Positions 6,859-14,315 of a stretch of 17,043 nucleotides of DNA are shown in pieces. Position numbers and translations under genes: made by a program. The stretch lies in contig DASCRM010000046.1 in the NCBI GenBank assembly GCA_034406555.1, forward strand, positions 1-17,043. Direction: 5' to 3'. Within the stretch, counting starts at the first letter, position 1, and each line of letters opens with the position of its first letter. Under the pieces are notes generated by a model, which did not search any database, was not told where the DNA came from, and worked only from the letters and a program-made list of their open reading frames with translations. This stretch comes from SHYR01 sp034406555 (GTDB lineage Bacteria > Chloroflexota > Dehalococcoidia > UBA2979).

Positions 6859-8139
6859 GTGAGCGAAGTCCAGATTGCCCTCACGATCTTTCTCGTCACC
6901 TATGCGGTGATCATCTCCGAGAAGGTCCACAAAACCACGATCGCACTCGCCGGTGGGATGCTGGTGATCGCGTTCCGCGTGCTCGACACCCATCAGGCGT
7001 TCGAGGCGATCGACCTCGATGTGATCTTCCTGCTCGTGGGGATGATGATCATCGCCAACACGATGGCCGACACCGGCGTCTTCCGCTGGATGGCGATCCG
7101 TTCTGCGAAGGCGGCAAACGGCAGCCCGATCCGCGTGCTGATCCTGCTGTGTCTGATCACCGCGGTCGCCTCCGCCTTCCTCGACAACGTGACCACGGTC
7201 GTGCTGATGGCGCCGGTGACACTCGTCGTCGCAGACACGCTGGGGGTGAAGGCCGTGCCGATGCTGATCGCGGAGGTACTCGCCTCCAACATCGGTGGCA
7301 CCGCGACACTGATCGGCGACCCACCGAACATCCTGGTTGCCTCGCACGCCGACATCGATTTCCTCACGTTCGCGGTCAACGTCGGCCCCGTCGCCGTGAT
7401 CGCGCTGGCCGCCTTCCTGCTCGTGCTGCCGTGGCTGATGCGAGGCCAGTTCGAGGCAGCGATCGACGCGCGCGGGCGCGTGATGCAGATCGACGACTCC
7501 CAGCTGATCACCGACCCCCGCATGTTGCGCATCGCGGGCGGGGTGCTCGGCCTCGTCGTGCTCGGCTTCCTCTTCCAGGGCCCGCTCGGGTACGAACCGG
7601 CGACGGTCGCGCTGATGGGGGCGACGCTGCTGCTGCTGATCACGCGGCAGGATCCGCACGAGGCTCTGCGTGAGGTGGAGTGGTCGACGCTCTTCTTCTT
7701 CGTCGGCCTCTTCATCGTTGTCGGCGGGCTCGAAGAGGTCGGTCTGCTCGAAGACATCGGCGAGTGGGCGGCGGATGAGACCGGCGGGTCGGCGGCCGCC
7801 TCTTCGATGCTGATCCTCTGGATGTCGGCGATCCTCTCCGGCTTCGTCGACAACATCCCCTACACCGCGACGATGCTGCCGATCGTGGAGACCATGTCGG
7901 GGGAGCTCGACGCCTCGGCCGCCCCGAACCTGCTCTGGTGGTCACTAGCGATCGGCGCGGACATGGGCGGCAACCTCACGATCGTCGCCGCCTCCGCGAA
8001 CGTGCTGGTGGCGAACATCGCGGCCCGCAACGGCCTCAAGATCACGTTCTTCGAATTTTTCCGCTATGGCGTTCTGGCGACGGCGATGACGATGGCGATC
8101 GCCTCCGCCTATATCTGGCTGCGCTACTTCGCCTTCTAA
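6859..8139 (+). CDS. ArsB/NhaD-type (IT superfamily) membrane transporter
   Basis: A 426-residue carrier with about 11-12 hydrophobic segments. Both pseudo-symmetric hairpin motifs are present: AFLDNVTTVVLMAPV (Asp109-Asn110) followed by ASNIGGTATLIGDPPNI (142-158), and GFVDNIPYTATMLPIV (Asp331-Asn332) followed by GADMGGNLTIVAASANVLVA. These define the ArsB/NhaD group (sodium/proton antiporters, arsenite pumps, and related anion carriers). 'IGDPPNI' is the group's best-known signature. No ars regulator or reductase lies nearby, so arsenite resistance is not favoured; ion or organic-anion transport serving the upstream CoA genes is a reasonable guess. GTG start at 6859, with GAGGGAG about 11 nt upstream. 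Confidence 0.88.
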   Translation: MSEVQIALTIFLVTYAVIISEKVHKTTIALAGGMLVIAFRVLDTHQAFEAIDLDVIFLLVGMMIIANTMADTGVFRWMAIRSAKAANGSPIRVLILLCLITAVASAFLDNVTTVVLMAPVTLVVADTLGVKAVPMLIAEVLASNIGGTATLIGDPPNILVASHADIDFLTFAVNVGPVAVIALAAFLLVLPWLMRGQFEAAIDARGRVMQIDDSQLITDPRMLRIAGGVLGLVVLGFLFQGPLGYEPATVALMGATLLLLITRQDPHEALREVEWSTLFFFVGLFIVVGGLEEVGLLEDIGEWAADETGGSAAASSMLILWMSAILSGFVDNIPYTATMLPIVETMSGELDASAAPNLLWWSLAIGADMGGNLTIVAASANVLVANIAARNGLKITFFEFFRYGVLATAMTMAIASAYIWLRYFAF

Positions 8140-8182
8140 GAGAGGCGTAGCCGACCGCGTTCGAGACCGCGAGGAGTACCCG

Positions 8183-9466
8183 ATGACCGACAGCTTCGCC
8201 ACCCGCCGCCAGCAGTTCAGTAAGGCGATGCGCTCCTCGGCGGCCCGCCCTGCCGTCGCCGTCTTCGCGGGCGGGCACGAGGTGATCCGCAACGGCGACG
8301 TGCCCTACGACTTCCGGCAGGACTCGACCTTCTACTACCTGACCGGCTTCGAGGAGCCGGATGCCGTCGCCGTGCTACGACCGGGCACGGACGAGCCGTT
8401 CATGCTCTTCGTGCGTCCGCACGATCCGCGGCGAGCAGTCTGGGACGGCCCGCGTGCAGGCGTCGAGGGCGCGATCGATCTGCACGGTGCCGACGCCGCC
8501 TACCCGATCAACGAACTCGCCGAGCGCCTCCCTCGCCTGCTCGCGCGCGCATCGACGCTTTACTTCGGGCTCGGCTCCGACGATGCGGTCGAGAAGGTAG
8601 TGAGGGGTGCGCCAAACGCCATCGAGGTGGTCGTCGACCCGTTCCCGCTGCTCGCACGCATGCGCCTGCGCAAGTCGACCGAGGAGGTCGCGCTGCTCCA
8701 GCGCGCCGTCGACATCACCGGCGTCGGCCTCGCTGCCGCGATCGGCGCGACGCAGCCCGGCATGTACGAGTACGAGGTGAAGGGCGTGCTGGAGGCGGAG
8801 TACCGCCGCAGCGGCTCGCCCCGCGATGGCTTCCCCGCGATCGTCGCCTCCGGCGTTAACTCCTGCGTACTGCATTACCCGCTCGCGTACGACCGCATTG
8901 AGGATGGCGAGCTGCTGCTGATCGACACAGGGGCGGAGACCGGCTTCTACGGAGCGGACGTCACGCGCACCTTCCCGGCGAACGGACGCTTCACGAAGGC
9001 CCAGCGCGAGGTCTACGAGATCGTGCTCACCGCCCACGCCGCTGGCGTCGAGGCGGTTGCGCCCGGCGCGCGCTTCGAGGATGTGCACCTCGCCGCGCTA
9101 AAGGTAGTGGTCGCCGGTCTTCGCCGCCTCGGCGTGCTGGAGGGGCGCACCGACAAACTGATCCGCGACGGCGCGTACGGGCCGTACTTCATGCACGGCA
9201 CCTCGCACTGGCTGGGTCTGGACGTCCACGACGTCGGCAGTTATTGCGACGGCAACGAATCGATCGTGCTGCGGCCCGGCATGGTGCTGACGGTGGAGCC
9301 TGGCCTCTACTTCGGCCCGGGCGCGAAGACACCCCGCCATCTGCGGAACATCGGTGTCCGCATCGAGGACGACATACTGGTCACGCGCAACGGACGGCGT
9401 AACCTCTCCGCCGCGATCCCGACGGATCCCGACGAACTCGAGGCAATGGTCGGCGCAAGCGCCTAG
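8183..9466 (+). CDS. pepP: Xaa-Pro aminopeptidase (M24B, aminopeptidase P)
   Basis: A 427-residue dinuclear-metal peptidase that removes N-terminal residues next to proline. The N-terminal creatinase-like domain (about 1-160) includes DFRQDSTFYYLTGFEEPDA. The catalytic 'pita-bread' domain carries all five metal ligands by comparison with E. coli AMPP: Asp248 and Asp259 (LLIDTGAETGFYGADVTRTF), His342 in HGTSHWLGLDVHDVG, Glu372 in VEPGLYF, and Glu395 in VRIEDDI. Length matches the family. ATG 8183 has GAGGAG upstream. It lies 43 nt after the transporter gene and is the last gene of the same-strand run, with a hairpin shortly after the stop. A role in general peptide turnover is likely. The symbol is by family resemblance. 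Confidence 0.92.
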   Translation: MTDSFATRRQQFSKAMRSSAARPAVAVFAGGHEVIRNGDVPYDFRQDSTFYYLTGFEEPDAVAVLRPGTDEPFMLFVRPHDPRRAVWDGPRAGVEGAIDLHGADAAYPINELAERLPRLLARASTLYFGLGSDDAVEKVVRGAPNAIEVVVDPFPLLARMRLRKSTEEVALLQRAVDITGVGLAAAIGATQPGMYEYEVKGVLEAEYRRSGSPRDGFPAIVASGVNSCVLHYPLAYDRIEDGELLLIDTGAETGFYGADVTRTFPANGRFTKAQREVYEIVLTAHAAGVEAVAPGARFEDVHLAALKVVVAGLRRLGVLEGRTDKLIRDGAYGPYFMHGTSHWLGLDVHDVGSYCDGNESIVLRPGMVLTVEPGLYFGPGAKTPRHLRNIGVRIEDDILVTRNGRRNLSAAIPTDPDELEAMVGASA

Positions 9467-9506
9467 CCGCTGGCGGCCAAGCGCTCAGCGCGGCCCAACC
9501 TTGAGT

Positions 9507-9521
9507 GGCCCCTCTGGGGCC
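9507..9521. terminator. Hairpin between convergent genes, possible bidirectional terminator
   Basis: GGCCCC-TCT-GGGGCC is a perfect 6-bp stem lying between the stop of the aminopeptidase gene (9466, plus) and the stop of the small basic gene (9521-9523, minus). Two further short perfect stems precede it (GCCGC/GCGGC at 9466-9477 and GCGC/GCGC at 9481-9491). No T-run follows on either strand, so intrinsic termination would be weak. Confidence 0.4.
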
Positions 9522-9688
9522 TAGGCGGCAGCCGAGAACTTTGGCCGCATCGCCACGACGACGCCACGGATGTGGCCCGCGTCGCTGCGCTTTCTGCGCC
9601 AGCGGCCGTTCTTGTTGCGCGTACGTGGGATTAGCCCCCCGCCCGGTCCTCGGACATGTGGGACTCTGCCAACTCTGCGATCTGCCAT
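9521..9688 (-). CDS. Very basic 55-aa protein of unknown function
   Basis: On the minus strand, ATG 9688-9686 is preceded by GGGGAGG at ideal spacing, which argues strongly for a real short gene; an in-frame upstream GTG at 9733 has no such site. The product is about one-third Arg and Lys, with a core reading IPRTRNKNGRWRRKRSD and no acidic patch, Cys or membrane segment. It could bind RNA or DNA or associate with the ribosome, but no family was recognised. It is convergent with the aminopeptidase gene and divergent from nrdJ, and has its own candidate promoter at 9732-9761. Confidence 0.6.
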   Translation of the reverse strand: MADRRVGRVPHVRGPGGGLIPRTRNKNGRWRRKRSDAGHIRGVVVAMRPKFSAAA

Positions 9689-9731
9689 GGAAAACCTCCC
9701 CGCTGAAGACGCGGCCGGGGAGATCACGGGC

Positions 9732-9761
9732 ACTCTACCAATTGCGCATGTGTTTGCGCAA
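9732..9761 (-). promoter_or_regulatory. Candidate promoter for the 55-aa basic gene
   Basis: Read on the minus strand, TTGCGC (9761-9756) and TAGAGT (9737-9732) are 18 nt apart, a passable -35/-10 pair about 45 nt before the start codon. The spacer holds one arm of an 11-bp inverted repeat (9739-9749), a good place for an operator. Confidence 0.4.
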
Positions 9762-9905
9762 GTGCTCCGTACAAGCGCGATCCGAGAACGCAGCGCTATT
9801 CGTCGGAAGCTGTCCGCACTAATTGCTAATGTGTCTTGACAAGTTTGCTGTACGCGCTACAATCCCTCCCCTGCCACGCGTATTACGTAACGGTATGCGC
9901 AATTG
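9739..9905. repeat. Perfect 11-bp inverted repeat flanking the nrdJ promoter
   Basis: CAATTGCGCAT at 9739-9749 and its exact reverse complement ATGCGCAATTG at 9895-9905 lie 145 bp apart. A further TGCGCA palindrome, within TTGCGCAA (9754-9761), sits 12 bp from the first. The arms overlap the small gene's promoter spacer and the nrdJ leader, so they may be operator sites for one regulator. They do not match the NrdR-box consensus. Confidence 0.45.
9836..9863 (+). promoter_or_regulatory. Sigma70-type promoter for nrdJ
   Basis: TTGACA (9836-9841), a perfect -35, and TACAAT (9858-9863), a near-perfect -10, are 16 bp apart in a local AT-rich patch. Transcription should begin near 9870, giving a leader of about 130 nt before the nrdJ start at 10000. 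The leader holds a palindrome TTACGTAA (9883-9890), one inverted-repeat arm (9895-9905) and a short stem CCTGC/GCAGG (9957-9974). No riboswitch core was recognised. Confidence 0.75.
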
Positions 9906-9999
9906 AGCAGTTTATCGCAATGCGGGACTCCCTGACCGACCCCGCCCCTCGGGTTACCTGCGAACTGAGGCAGGCAACTCACCCCAGGAAGGCATCGTC

Positions 10000-12900
10000 A
10001 TGCGCATCGCTCGCCACTTCACCACCGCCGGAACAGACGCCTACGAGGGTGTCGACTTCGAGCAACGCGAGTCGCGCATCGTCAACCCGGACGGCTCCGT
10101 CGTCTTCGAGGCTGCGGACATCATGATGCCCAAGGGCTGGTCGCAGGTCGCCGTCGACATCATGGCGCAGAAGTACTTCCGCAAGGCCGGCGTGCCCGCC
10201 GTGCTGCGTCCGATCGCTGAGGACGGCGTGCCCGAGTGGCTATGGAGCGCCGAGGCCGATCCAACGTCGGACGACACCGTCGGCGAGCAGGACTCGCGCC
10301 AGGTCTTCCGCCGCCTCGCTGGCACGTGGACGTACTGGGCGTGGAAGCAGAACTATTTCGACGGCGAGGAGGACGCACAGACCTTCTTCGACGAGCTCAG
10401 CTACATGATGGCGACCCAGCGCGCTGCCCCGAACTCGCCTCAGTGGTTCAACACCGGGCTGCACTGGGCGTACGGCATCGCCGGGCCGGCCCAGGGCCAC
10501 TGGTTCGTGCCGGTCGATGGTGGCGAGCCGCAGCGATCGACGAGCGCCTACGAGCGCCCCCAGCCACATGCCTGCTTCATCCAGTCCGTCAGCGACGACC
10601 TGGTCAACGACGGCGGGATCATGGACCTCTGGATCCGCGAGGCCCGCATCTTCAAATACGGCTCCGGCACCGGGTCGAACTTCTCGCGCATCCGAGGCGA
10701 GGACGAGCCGCTCTCCGGTGGGGGCAGATCCTCCGGCCTGATGTCCTTCCTCAAGATCGGCGACCGCGCCGCGGGCGCGATCAAATCCGGCGGCACCACG
10801 CGTCGAGCCGCGAAGATGGTGATCCTGGACGTCGACCACCCGGACATCGAGCAGTTCATCGACTGGAAGTCGAACGAAGAGCAGAAGGTCGCCGCGCTGG
10901 TCACCGGCTCGCGCGTCGTGCGCCGCCACCTCAACGCCACCTTCGAGGCCGCCTCCGAGAGTTTCGATGTGGCCGCGAACCGGCCGCTGCGCCGTGCGCT
11001 CTCTCGCGCTCGTCGAGACGGGGTGCCGGAAGGTTACCTCCTGCGCGTGCTCCAGCTCGCTGCGCAGGGTGCCGCCACGCTCGAGTTCGCGGAGTTCGAC
11101 ACCGACTGGCAGGGCGAGGCCTATCAGACCGTCTCCGGCCAGAACGCCAACAACTCCGTCCGCGTCACTGCCGACTTTCTGAAGGCGGTCGACAGGGACG
11201 CCAATTGGGACCTGATCCGCCGCACCGACGGCGAGGTACATCGCACCGTGCGCGCCCGCGAGATCTGGGATCGTGTCGCCCGCGCCGCCTGGCAGTCGGC
11301 CGATCCCGGCCTGCAGTACGACACTACGATCAACGAGTGGCACACCTCGCCGGCGCAGGGCCGCATCGAGGCATCGAACCCCTGCTCCGAGTACATGTTC
11401 CTGGACGACACTGCCTGCAACCTGGCCTCGATCAACCTGATGCGCTTCGTCGACGCCGATGGCGTCTTCGACATCCCGGCTTACGAGCACGCCACGCGGC
11501 TGTGGACGGTCGTGCTTGAGATCTCCGTGCTGATGGCGCAGTTCCCCAGCCGCGAGATCGCTCAACGGTCGTTCGACTACCGCACGCTCGGCCTCGGCTA
11601 CGCCAACCTCGGCGCGATGCTGATGGTGGAAGGCATCCCCTACGACTCGCCGCAGGCGCTGGCCTGGACGGGCGCACTGACGGCGATCCTCACCGGCGTC
11701 GCCTACAGCACCTCGGCCGAGATGGCCGGCGAGCTGGGCACCTTCCCGCGTTACGAGGAGAACCGCGAGGCGATGCTGCGCGTGATTCGCAACCACCGCC
11801 GCGCTGCCTACGGGGCCGCTCCAGAGGAGTACGAGGGCCTGACGGTGCTGCCGACGCCGATCAATAGCGACCACTGCCCGACCGACCTTCTCGCGGCAGC
11901 CCGCGAGTCGTGGGATCACGCGCTCGCACTGGGAGAGCAGCACGGCTACCGCAACGCACAGTCCACGCTGATCGCGCCCACCGGCACGATCGGGCTGCTG
12001 ATGGACTGCGACACCACCGGTGTCGAGCCCGACTTCGCGCTCGTGAAGTTCAAGAAGCTTGCCGGCGGCGGCTACTTCCGCATCATCAACGACTCCGTGC
12101 CGGACGCCCTGCGGCGGCTCGGCTACACGCATGAGCAGGTCGCGGAGATCGTCGATTACTGCGCCGGGTCGGGGCTGCTCGAAGGTGCGCCGCACCTCAA
12201 CCGCAACACGCTGGCGCAGCGCGGGTTTACACGGCCGGCGCTGGACGCGATCGACAAGGCGCTGAGCACCGCCTTCCACGTCAGCTTCGCCTTCAACCGC
12301 TACGTGCTGGGGGACGACTTCTGCCGTGACGCGCTGGGCTTCACCGACCTGCAGCTCGACGACCCGGCCTTCGACCTGCTGAGTGCGCTCGGCTTCTCGC
12401 CGCAGCAGGTGGACGAGGCGAATGACCACATCCTGGGTCGCATGACGACTGAGGGCGCCCCGCATCTGCGCGAGGAGCACTACGCCGTCCTCGACTGCGC
12501 CACCCGCTGCGGGAAGTACGGCACACGCTTCATTGAGCCGATGGCTCACGTACGCACGATGTCGGCCGCCCAGCCGTTTATCTCGGGGGCGATCAGCAAG
12601 ACGATCAACATGCCGAACGAGGCGACGATCGACGAAGTGCGCGCCGTCTACGATGCCGCCGCCGAGGGCATGGTGAAGGCGCTGGCCCTCTACCGCGATG
12701 GCTCCAAGCTCTCACAGCCGCTGGCGGCCTCAATCACCGAGACCCTGACCGACGAGGAAGAAGACGCCTTCGAGGAGGGCATGGATCAGGCCACTGCGGC
12801 CGCCGGTGGCGGCGACCATCCCGCCATCGCGGAGGCAGAGCGGATCATCCGCTCGCTGCCCGCCACGCAGCAGGCGCAGCTGTTAAAGCTGTTCGGGGCA

Positions 12901-13746
12901 GGCGGTGACACAGAGGGACGCCGTCGCCTGCCCGCCCGTCGCCAGGGCTACGGCCAGAAAGCGCGGGTCGGCGGGCACGCCATCTACCTGCACACCGGGG
13001 AGTTCGAGGACGGCGACCTGGGCGAGATCTTCGTCTCCATGGCGAAGGATGGCGCGGCCTTCCGGTCGCTGATGAACTGCTTCGCGATCGCTGTCTCGAT
13101 CGGGCTCCAGCACGGCGTCCCGTTGGAGGCCTTCGTCGATTCCTTCGTGTTCACGAAGTTCGAGCCGAACGGGATGGTGACGGGCCACGACCGCATCCAG
13201 ATGGCGACATCGATCATCGACTACGTCTTCCGCGAGCTGGCCGTCTCCTACCTCGGCCGCGACGATCTGGCGCACCTCGGCCCGCTCGACCTCGCCGACG
13301 GCGAGACCGGCGAGGGCACAGCGGATGGGTTCTCGATGTCGCCGGGCGCGCTTGAGCCGGATGACGCCGGTGCAGGCTCGGGCGTGACTGCACCAGCACT
13401 GACCGGCGCGATCGCCGTCAGCGACGTGCTGGAGCCCGCTGGCGGCTCCAACGGCGCGGCTCCTGCGGCACGGCAGCCCGAGCCGGTACCCGTCGTCGCG
13501 ACCGCCACAGCCACGGAGGTCCAGCCGTTGCCGATCGTCGATGCTGTCGTCGATGCCGTCGCCTCGGCAGCGCCGGCCCCGGCTGCGGGCGCATCGCCTG
13601 CGACCGCCTCGATGACCTCGCCGGAGATGGCGCGGCAGCGGGGCTTCGAGGGCGACCCGTGCGACGACTGCGGCCAGATGATGATGGTCCGCAACGGGAC
13701 CTGCCTGAAATGCGTGAACTGCGGTGCCACCAGTGGGTGCAGCTAG
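10000..13746 (+). CDS. nrdJ: Vitamin B12-dependent (class II) ribonucleoside-diphosphate reductase
   Basis: A 1248-residue enzyme making deoxyribonucleotides with adenosylcobalamin as radical source, so no NrdB subunit is needed. Key residues, by spacing with known NrdJ: Cys192 (PHACFIQ) and Cys473 (DDTACNLASINL) as the redox pair, and Cys462 in NPCSE as the thiyl-radical Cys with Asn460 and Glu464. Other signatures are YGSGTGSNFS, PTGTIGLLMDCDTTGVEPD and 'ATRCGKYGTRFIEPMAHVR'. After residue 980 comes a second conserved block (RRRLPARRQGYGQKARVGGH, then AFRSLMNCFAIAVSIGLQ). A Pro/Ala-rich linker (about 1110-1215) leads to a C-terminal Cys cluster (CDDC, CLKC, CVNC, GATSGC) that probably re-reduces the active site. 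The size fits the long actinobacterial/Chloroflexota form. AGGAAGG precedes ATG 10000, and a strong promoter lies upstream. No intein is seen. Confidence 0.96.
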   Translation: MRIARHFTTAGTDAYEGVDFEQRESRIVNPDGSVVFEAADIMMPKGWSQVAVDIMAQKYFRKAGVPAVLRPIAEDGVPEWLWSAEADPTSDDTVGEQDSRQVFRRLAGTWTYWAWKQNYFDGEEDAQTFFDELSYMMATQRAAPNSPQWFNTGLHWAYGIAGPAQGHWFVPVDGGEPQRSTSAYERPQPHACFIQSVSDDLVNDGGIMDLWIREARIFKYGSGTGSNFSRIRGEDEPLSGGGRSSGLMSFLKIGDRAAGAIKSGGTTRRAAKMVILDVDHPDIEQFIDWKSNEEQKVAALVTGSRVVRRHLNATFEAASESFDVAANRPLRRALSRARRDGVPEGYLLRVLQLAAQGAATLEFAEFDTDWQGEAYQTVSGQNANNSVRVTADFLKAVDRDANWDLIRRTDGEVHRTVRAREIWDRVARAAWQSADPGLQYDTTINEWHTSPAQGRIEASNPCSEYMFLDDTACNLASINLMRFVDADGVFDIPAYEHATRLWTVVLEISVLMAQFPSREIAQRSFDYRTLGLGYANLGAMLMVEGIPYDSPQALAWTGALTAILTGVAYSTSAEMAGELGTFPRYEENREAMLRVIRNHRRAAYGAAPEEYEGLTVLPTPINSDHCPTDLLAAARESWDHALALGEQHGYRNAQSTLIAPTGTIGLLMDCDTTGVEPDFALVKFKKLAGGGYFRIINDSVPDALRRLGYTHEQVAEIVDYCAGSGLLEGAPHLNRNTLAQRGFTRPALDAIDKALSTAFHVSFAFNRYVLGDDFCRDALGFTDLQLDDPAFDLLSALGFSPQQVDEANDHILGRMTTEGAPHLREEHYAVLDCATRCGKYGTRFIEPMAHVRTMSAAQPFISGAISKTINMPNEATIDEVRAVYDAAAEGMVKALALYRDGSKLSQPLAASITETLTDEEEDAFEEGMDQATAAAGGGDHPAIAEAERIIRSLPATQQAQLLKLFGAGGDTEGRRRLPARRQGYGQKARVGGHAIYLHTGEFEDGDLGEIFVSMAKDGAAFRSLMNCFAIAVSIGLQHGVPLEAFVDSFVFTKFEPNGMVTGHDRIQMATSIIDYVFRELAVSYLGRDDLAHLGPLDLADGETGEGTADGFSMSPGALEPDDAGAGSGVTAPALTGAIAVSDVLEPAGGSNGAAPAARQPEPVPVVATATATEVQPLPIVDAVVDAVASAAPAPAAGASPATASMTSPEMARQRGFEGDPCDDCGQMMMVRNGTCLKCVNCGATSGCS

Positions 13747-13767
13747 CGAGACGAGGGAGGTTCAGCG

Positions 13768-14016
13768 ATGAACAACGTACTGAGACGACTGAACGAGGAT
13801 GAGTCCGGGCACGCGGTGCCACTCTACACCACCTTATTCGGCGCGCCCGGCGCGATCACCCTCACCGCGAGCATCGTCGGCGGCTGGGACGTGGTCACGA
13901 TCATCGGGGGCGCGGCACTCACGGTTGCCCTCGCCCTCGCCGGAGTCGGCCGCCACATCAAAGTCGATTACGGCATCTTCGAAGAGCTCGATGACCTCTC
14001 CGAGCGCGGCGCGTGA
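13768..14016 (+). CDS. Small membrane protein of unknown function (82 aa)
   Basis: ATG 13768 follows GAGGGAGG, a strong ribosome site, 21 nt after the nrdJ stop, so it is probably co-transcribed with nrdJ. The N-terminus (about 1-20) is polar. Two adjoining hydrophobic stretches follow: roughly 22-39 (LFGAPGAITLTASIVGG) and 40-61 (WDVVTIIGGAALTVALALAG). A charged C-terminal tail ends in EELDDLSERGA. This predicts a two-helix hairpin in the cytoplasmic membrane. No known family was recognised, and a link to nucleotide metabolism is only suggested by position. Confidence 0.65.
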   Translation: MNNVLRRLNEDESGHAVPLYTTLFGAPGAITLTASIVGGWDVVTIIGGAALTVALALAGVGRHIKVDYGIFEELDDLSERGA

Positions 14017-14105
14017 CGGCAGAAGAGCTGAGGTCGCGGGTGCAGGCAGACCTGCAGCACATCCCTCGCGGAGACATCACCCAGGACGTGTTGCGCGGGA
14101 TCTAA
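14013..14105 (+). CDS. Possible 30-aa ORF overlapping the small membrane protein gene
   Basis: A GTG at 14013 overlaps the preceding TGA (GTGA arrangement typical of translational coupling) and gives MTAEELRSRVQADLQHIPRG plus ten residues before TAA at 14103. The first part could form an amphipathic helix. The same frame reopens after the stop, with an ATG at 14133 giving 38 residues ending EVAA (stop 14247-14249), so the two pieces might be remains of one gene. Evidence for expression is thin. Confidence 0.25.
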   Translation: MTAEELRSRVQADLQHIPRGDITQDVLRGI

Positions 14106-14315
14106 ACCCCGCAACGCCGTCGCGACCTCGCGATGTCGCCATCGACACCCAGCCACGTGACGCTGCTGTCCTCGGTGGTGACGATGCAACTGACGATCCC
14201 GAGCTTCCGCCCGCTCTACGACGCAACGTACTTCGAGGTGGCTGCCTAGACCCGGATGGTTGTCCCGCGGCCGTAGCCGCTATCGTCATCGGGTGAGACA
14301 CGCATCGGACGACTC
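14106..14315. other. Intergenic stretch, no confident gene
   Basis: It holds only the 38-aa frame at 14133-14249 mentioned with the preceding entry, and a weak promoter-like pair, TTGTCC (14260-14265) and TATCGT (14281-14286), 15 bp apart, which could serve the downstream lipoprotein gene. Confidence 0.4.

Noticed and set aside
9870..9999. Cobalamin riboswitch in the nrdJ leader
   Set aside because: A B12-dependent enzyme makes this attractive, but the leader is only about 130 nt and the conserved B12-box and core sequences are not seen; only short stems are present.
10240..12549. A 769-codon open frame antisense to nrdJ
   Set aside because: Long antisense frames are expected opposite GC-rich genes. 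It has no recognisable domain, and its translation is Val/Arg/Gly/Leu-rich noise, while the plus strand encodes an unmistakable NrdJ.
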